From JACZSB01 sp965372015 (GTDB lineage Bacteria > Fidelibacterota > Marinisomatia > SCGC-AAA003-L08 > TS1B11), in the NCBI GenBank assembly GCA_965372015.1, contig CBDVAP010000131.1, forward strand, positions 1-8,421: a stretch of DNA of 8,421 nt, written 5' to 3'. A program made the position numbers and the translations under genes. The notes beneath the pieces were generated by a model, which was not told the DNA's origin, searched no databases, and was given only the letters and a program-made list of their open reading frames with translations. Positions 5,474-8,421 of this stretch are shown here, piece by piece; the stretch's first letter is position 1; each line of letters opens with the position of its first letter.

Positions 5474-8008
5474 ATGAGCCGTTATTTCTTCATACCTGCC
5501 TACATCATTATGGCCATATCATTGCTGCTGGGACATTGTGCCGATCACCAGGCCGGGCCTAACGACCGATCCTGGGCCGAGATGACCTTACGGCAACTCT
5601 CCCTCCGCGAAAAGATAGCCCAGATGATGATCACCTATATGAATATGCGTTTCATCAACTCTGAATCCGAGCGCTGGGCTCTGTTGGAAGAGATAATCAC
5701 CGGCGACGGTGTGGGGGGGATACATCTGTGGTATGGTGAGGCCGGGACCTCATTGACCATGATGAACCAGATGCAGTCGCTTTCAAAGGTACCGATCCTG
5801 TTTGATGGCGATTTGGAGCGGGGTCTTGGCCAGCGTTTCCCCGGCGCCACCCATCTACCACCTCTGATGGCCCTGGCCGCCACCGGCAATCCCCACAATG
5901 CCTATGACGCCGGCCGGATCACCGCCCTGGAGGGCCGGGCTGTAGGTATGCATTTCAATCTTGGGCCGGTGGTTGACCTGAATAACAATCCAGCCAATCC
6001 CATAATCAATGTCCGCGCTTTTGGCGAGGATCCGGACCAGGTGGTCAAATTCGCCCTGGCTTATCTGCAGGGCATGCAGGATAACGGCATGGCGGGGACT
6101 GCCAAACATTTCCCCGGTCATGGCGACACGGATGTGGACTCGCATATCGACATACCTGCCATCTCCAGCGATTCCACTCGCCTGTGGCAGTACGAACTGG
6201 CCCCTTATAAACCCTTGATCGACAAGGGCGTTGATGCTGTCCTGACGGCCCATATCAGGGCACCGGACTATCAGCCCCACAGTGATACGCCCGCCACCCT
6301 CTCGCCGTTCTGGATAAGCGAGATATTGCGGGGACGACTCGGTTTCACCGGTCCCGTCGTCACCGACGCCCTGTTCATGGGCGCCATCACCGCAAACTAC
6401 TCGACTGCCTACGCCCTGGTGGCCACCATCAATGCCGGGGCCGATATCATCATCCAAAACGTTGATATCGTGGGGGCGATTGACATCGTCGAGCAGGCGG
6501 TGCAGGACGGCCTGATTGCCAGGGAGCGGATCAATGAGGCGGCCCTTAGAATGCTGCAGCTCAAAGAAAAACTGAACCTTCATAAAAACCGCTTTCTTGA
6601 TATCGAATCAACCCGCAGAATTCTGGGCCGGGAGGAGTTCAGGAACACAGCTGCCGCCATTGCCGCGGAAAGCATCACGCTCCTGAAAAATGATGGGGAA
6701 CTGATTCCCTTGCGGTATGGGGGGGAATCGGACACGCTTTTCATTATCGATCTGTATGACCACCCCTATGACCATTCCCTTAGCCCGGTGACCCAGGCCC
6801 TGATCGAATCCGGTCTGCCGGTCAAGCCCTTTCAACTGGACGACTCTGACGGGGCGGCAGCCTATGAAGCGGTCAGCGCAGCTATTCCCACGGGTGGGCG
6901 GGTGCTGGTAAACACTTTCGTCGGCTTTGGTGTGCGGAAGGACCGCATCTTTCTCCCTGATATCCAGCGCCGGTTTGTGCAGAAACTGGTTGAACAGACC
7001 ACGAAATTGATAGTGGCTAGTCTGGGCACACCTTATCTGATACAAGCCTTTCCGCAGGTTCCGGCTTACCTATGCGCCTACAATAGTTCACCCCTGATGC
7101 AGGCCGCCCTGACGGACGCCTTGCTGGGATACCGGCCAATTGCCGGCAGAGTTCCGGTTACCATACCTGGGGTGGCGGCCCGGGGCGCCGGTCTGCAGGT
7201 CGAGGCAGACTCCCTGGTACTGCCTGAGGGGAATAGGCCCAACGGGGGAGGGGATCAGGTGGATATGCCGGCCGGAACTCTGGCTGGTGCAGATGGCGGC
7301 ACTCGCCAGGCTGTCAAATTGAAACGAGTGCTGGCAGGGGAGCTGGGAATCGATGCCACTGCCCTTGAAGAGCTGGTGACGAAATGGGAGAGCGAGAACC
7401 GGGGAGGCGGTGAATTACTGATAGCCAAGGGTGGCCGGATATTCTACAACCGCGCCTTTGGGGATAGACGTGAGGACCGGATTCAGCCGGTCAGCCGGGG
7501 CGCTATCTACCCCCTTTATAATATAGGGCGGGCCTTTAATGCTAACCTGGTCCTCAACCCGGATAGCGGGGGTCGTTTGATGGAATCAGTGGGTTTGACG
7601 GCGACCTATAAATCTCGCCCGGACCATAGAAAGAGCCGCTTGATCCCCACTTCAGGTGATGTGGAGCCTGAGCTATACTCCTCGGCCCATGATATCGCCA
7701 TACTGAGCCAGGCCCTCCTTAACGGGGGCAGCTACCGGGGCGAAGAAATTGGGGATATTGGACGGATCGATGGCCTTCTGAACAACACCGTAGCAAGCCG
7801 GTATTGGATCAGGGCCGGGGCGCTCCCTTTGCCCCCTTCCTGGAAATCAGCCCCCATCGGACAGGTAGACCACACCGGCTCCCTGGTGCTGATCGATCCG
7901 GGGCAGCAGCTGATAGTAGTTAGCCTGGTTTGGTCCCAGGGAGAGACGGTTGGGCAGCGCCGGGCGGCTTTGCTCGAGGTAGTCCGGGCCGCTATTGTGC
8001 AGAATTAG
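5474..8008 (+). CDS. exported GH3 beta-N-acetylhexosaminidase-like protein with a degenerate C-terminal beta-lactamase-like domain
   Basis: The 844-residue protein starts with an export signal (hydrophobic IPAYIIMAISLLLGHC); C22 could be lipidated, but His at -1 of the lipobox is atypical. Residues about 33-370 form a GH3 barrel of the NagZ type. KHFPGHGDTDVDSH at 211-224 carries the Asp222-His224 pair that acts as acid/base in NagZ enzymes, and VVTDALFMGA places the nucleophile at Asp298. Residues about 390-580 are the GH3 C-terminal alpha/beta domain (AAESITLLKNDGELIPL onward). After a Gly-rich linker (about 587-612), residues about 620-844 match a serine beta-lactamase/esterase-like domain: ELLIAKGGRIFYNRAFG, YSSAHDIAILSQALLNGGSY and DHTGSLVLIDP. 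Its SxxK catalytic motif reads NIGR (683-686) and the middle of the fold, including the YxN region, is missing, so this domain should be inactive. GH3-plus-serine-hydrolase fusions of about 950-1000 residues are common in Bacteroidetes; this one is shorter. Likely role: cleavage of N-acetylglucosamine-containing glycans, perhaps peptidoglycan, in the periplasm or at the surface; the substrate is inferred. Confidence 0.92.
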   Translation: MSRYFFIPAYIIMAISLLLGHCADHQAGPNDRSWAEMTLRQLSLREKIAQMMITYMNMRFINSESERWALLEEIITGDGVGGIHLWYGEAGTSLTMMNQMQSLSKVPILFDGDLERGLGQRFPGATHLPPLMALAATGNPHNAYDAGRITALEGRAVGMHFNLGPVVDLNNNPANPIINVRAFGEDPDQVVKFALAYLQGMQDNGMAGTAKHFPGHGDTDVDSHIDIPAISSDSTRLWQYELAPYKPLIDKGVDAVLTAHIRAPDYQPHSDTPATLSPFWISEILRGRLGFTGPVVTDALFMGAITANYSTAYALVATINAGADIIIQNVDIVGAIDIVEQAVQDGLIARERINEAALRMLQLKEKLNLHKNRFLDIESTRRILGREEFRNTAAAIAAESITLLKNDGELIPLRYGGESDTLFIIDLYDHPYDHSLSPVTQALIESGLPVKPFQLDDSDGAAAYEAVSAAIPTGGRVLVNTFVGFGVRKDRIFLPDIQRRFVQKLVEQTTKLIVASLGTPYLIQAFPQVPAYLCAYNSSPLMQAALTDALLGYRPIAGRVPVTIPGVAARGAGLQVEADSLVLPEGNRPNGGGDQVDMPAGTLAGADGGTRQAVKLKRVLAGELGIDATALEELVTKWESENRGGGELLIAKGGRIFYNRAFGDRREDRIQPVSRGAIYPLYNIGRAFNANLVLNPDSGGRLMESVGLTATYKSRPDHRKSRLIPTSGDVEPELYSSAHDIAILSQALLNGGSYRGEEIGDIGRIDGLLNNTVASRYWIRAGALPLPPSWKSAPIGQVDHTGSLVLIDPGQQLIVVSLVWSQGETVGQRRAALLEVVRAAIVQN

Positions 8009-8020
8009 CGCTCACCACGC

Positions 8021-8421
8021 CTATTTGACCAACATCATCTTCCGCTCCAGGCTGGTTGATGGCGTCACCAGGCGGTAGATGTATAGGCCGGCGGCCACCT
8101 GGCGCCCGAGGTCATCCCGGCCATCCCAACTGATACTATGATGCCCTGGGTTGAGCGTTCCGCTGGTCAGCTGCCGGACTGAACGTCCCAGCAGATCGTA
8201 AACGGTGATCCGCACCAGCTCCCGCCGCGGTAGGGCAAACTTGATGGTAGTGGTGGGATTGAAAGGATTGGGGTAATTTAAAAGTCCCATCTTTACCGGG
8301 TTAATCCTTTGCGCCACTCGCGTACTTATCACACCGGGTCCAAAATAATTCTCTTTCAACTTGATGTTTCTACCATATGATTCATTGATACGGCTGGCCG
8401 GAATCGTGCCATCAAGGACTT
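8021..8421 (-). CDS. C-terminal end of a secreted protein with FlgD-like / type IX sorting domain (enters from right edge)
   Basis: The minus-strand frame is open from the right edge to the TAG at 8021, showing 132 residues. The last 89 or so form the Ig-like C-terminal domain found on many FCB-group secreted proteins: YPNPFNPTTTIKFALP (about 8275-8228), ITVYDLLGRSV, WDGRDDLGRQVAAGLYIYRL and a final KMMLVK. In Bacteroidetes this type A domain directs export by the type IX secretion system and anchoring at the cell surface; in related phyla the same fold is common, but dependence on that system is less certain. The visible upstream part (DGTIPASRINESYG... NYFGPG) does not identify the main domain. 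A TTG at 8357-8359 is not the start, because the frame continues past it without a stop. The gene converges on the GH3 gene with only 12 bases between the two stops and no evident terminator. Confidence 0.88.
   Translation of the reverse strand, partial: VLDGTIPASRINESYGRNIKLKENYFGPGVISTRVAQRINPVKMGLLNYPNPFNPTTTIKFALPRRELVRITVYDLLGRSVRQLTSGTLNPGHHSISWDGRDDLGRQVAAGLYIYRLVTPSTSLERKMMLVK

Noticed and set aside
5855..6583. Minus-strand open frame of 242 codons
   Set aside because: It is antisense to the GH3 catalytic domain with its conserved KHFPGHG and nucleophile motifs; it and the frame at 6608-7045 reflect GC-biased codon use of the real gene.
8357..8359. TTG as the start of the sorting-domain protein
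   Set aside because: The frame stays open for 20 more codons to the window edge, and a free-standing sorting domain without signal peptide makes no sense.

Overview
The window looks like chromosomal DNA from a Gram-negative bacterium of the FCB group (Bacteroidetes/Fibrobacteres/Calditrichota/Neomarinimicrobiota side). Three things point there: a TonB-dependent outer-membrane receptor with an N-terminal carboxypeptidase-regulatory-like domain, a secreted protein ending in a FlgD-like/type IX secretion C-terminal domain (YPNPFNP...WDGRDDLGRQVAAGLYIYRL...KMMLVK), and a GH3 enzyme fused to a beta-lactamase-like domain. The phylum is an inference; I see no rRNA or other marker that would fix it.

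Layout. Bases 1-466 (minus) hold the N-terminal 155 residues of a secreted protein of unknown function that runs off the left edge. Just upstream of it on the same strand, 45 bases away, is a large TonB-dependent receptor gene (512-3778, minus, 1088 residues); the two probably form one transcription unit. About 290 bases of non-coding DNA upstream of the receptor (3779-4064) contain candidate promoter elements and an 8-bp direct repeat. Next comes a short degraded piece of coding sequence (4065-4160) that reads as the extreme C-terminus of a methyltransferase corrinoid (B12-binding) protein. It lies directly downstream of an intact uroporphyrinogen-decarboxylase/MtaA-like methyltransferase gene (4205-5341, minus). 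A 132-base divergent region with a good sigma70-like promoter separates this from a GH3 gene on the plus strand (5474-8008, 844 residues). Convergent with that gene, 12 bases away, is the C-terminal end of a secreted, sorting-domain protein that enters from the right edge (8021-8421, minus).

How the genes relate. The receptor and its small downstream partner look like a surface uptake or display pair. The methyltransferase appears to have lost its corrinoid partner by an internal deletion, so it is either an orphan that uses a corrinoid protein encoded elsewhere or is itself on the way out. The GH3 protein keeps the full NagZ-type catalytic set, but its C-terminal serine-hydrolase domain has lost SxxK and the middle of the fold. 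I see no mobile element, tRNA, rRNA or CRISPR array. The two most informative oddities are the corrinoid-protein remnant and the catalytically dead, shortened beta-lactamase-like domain.
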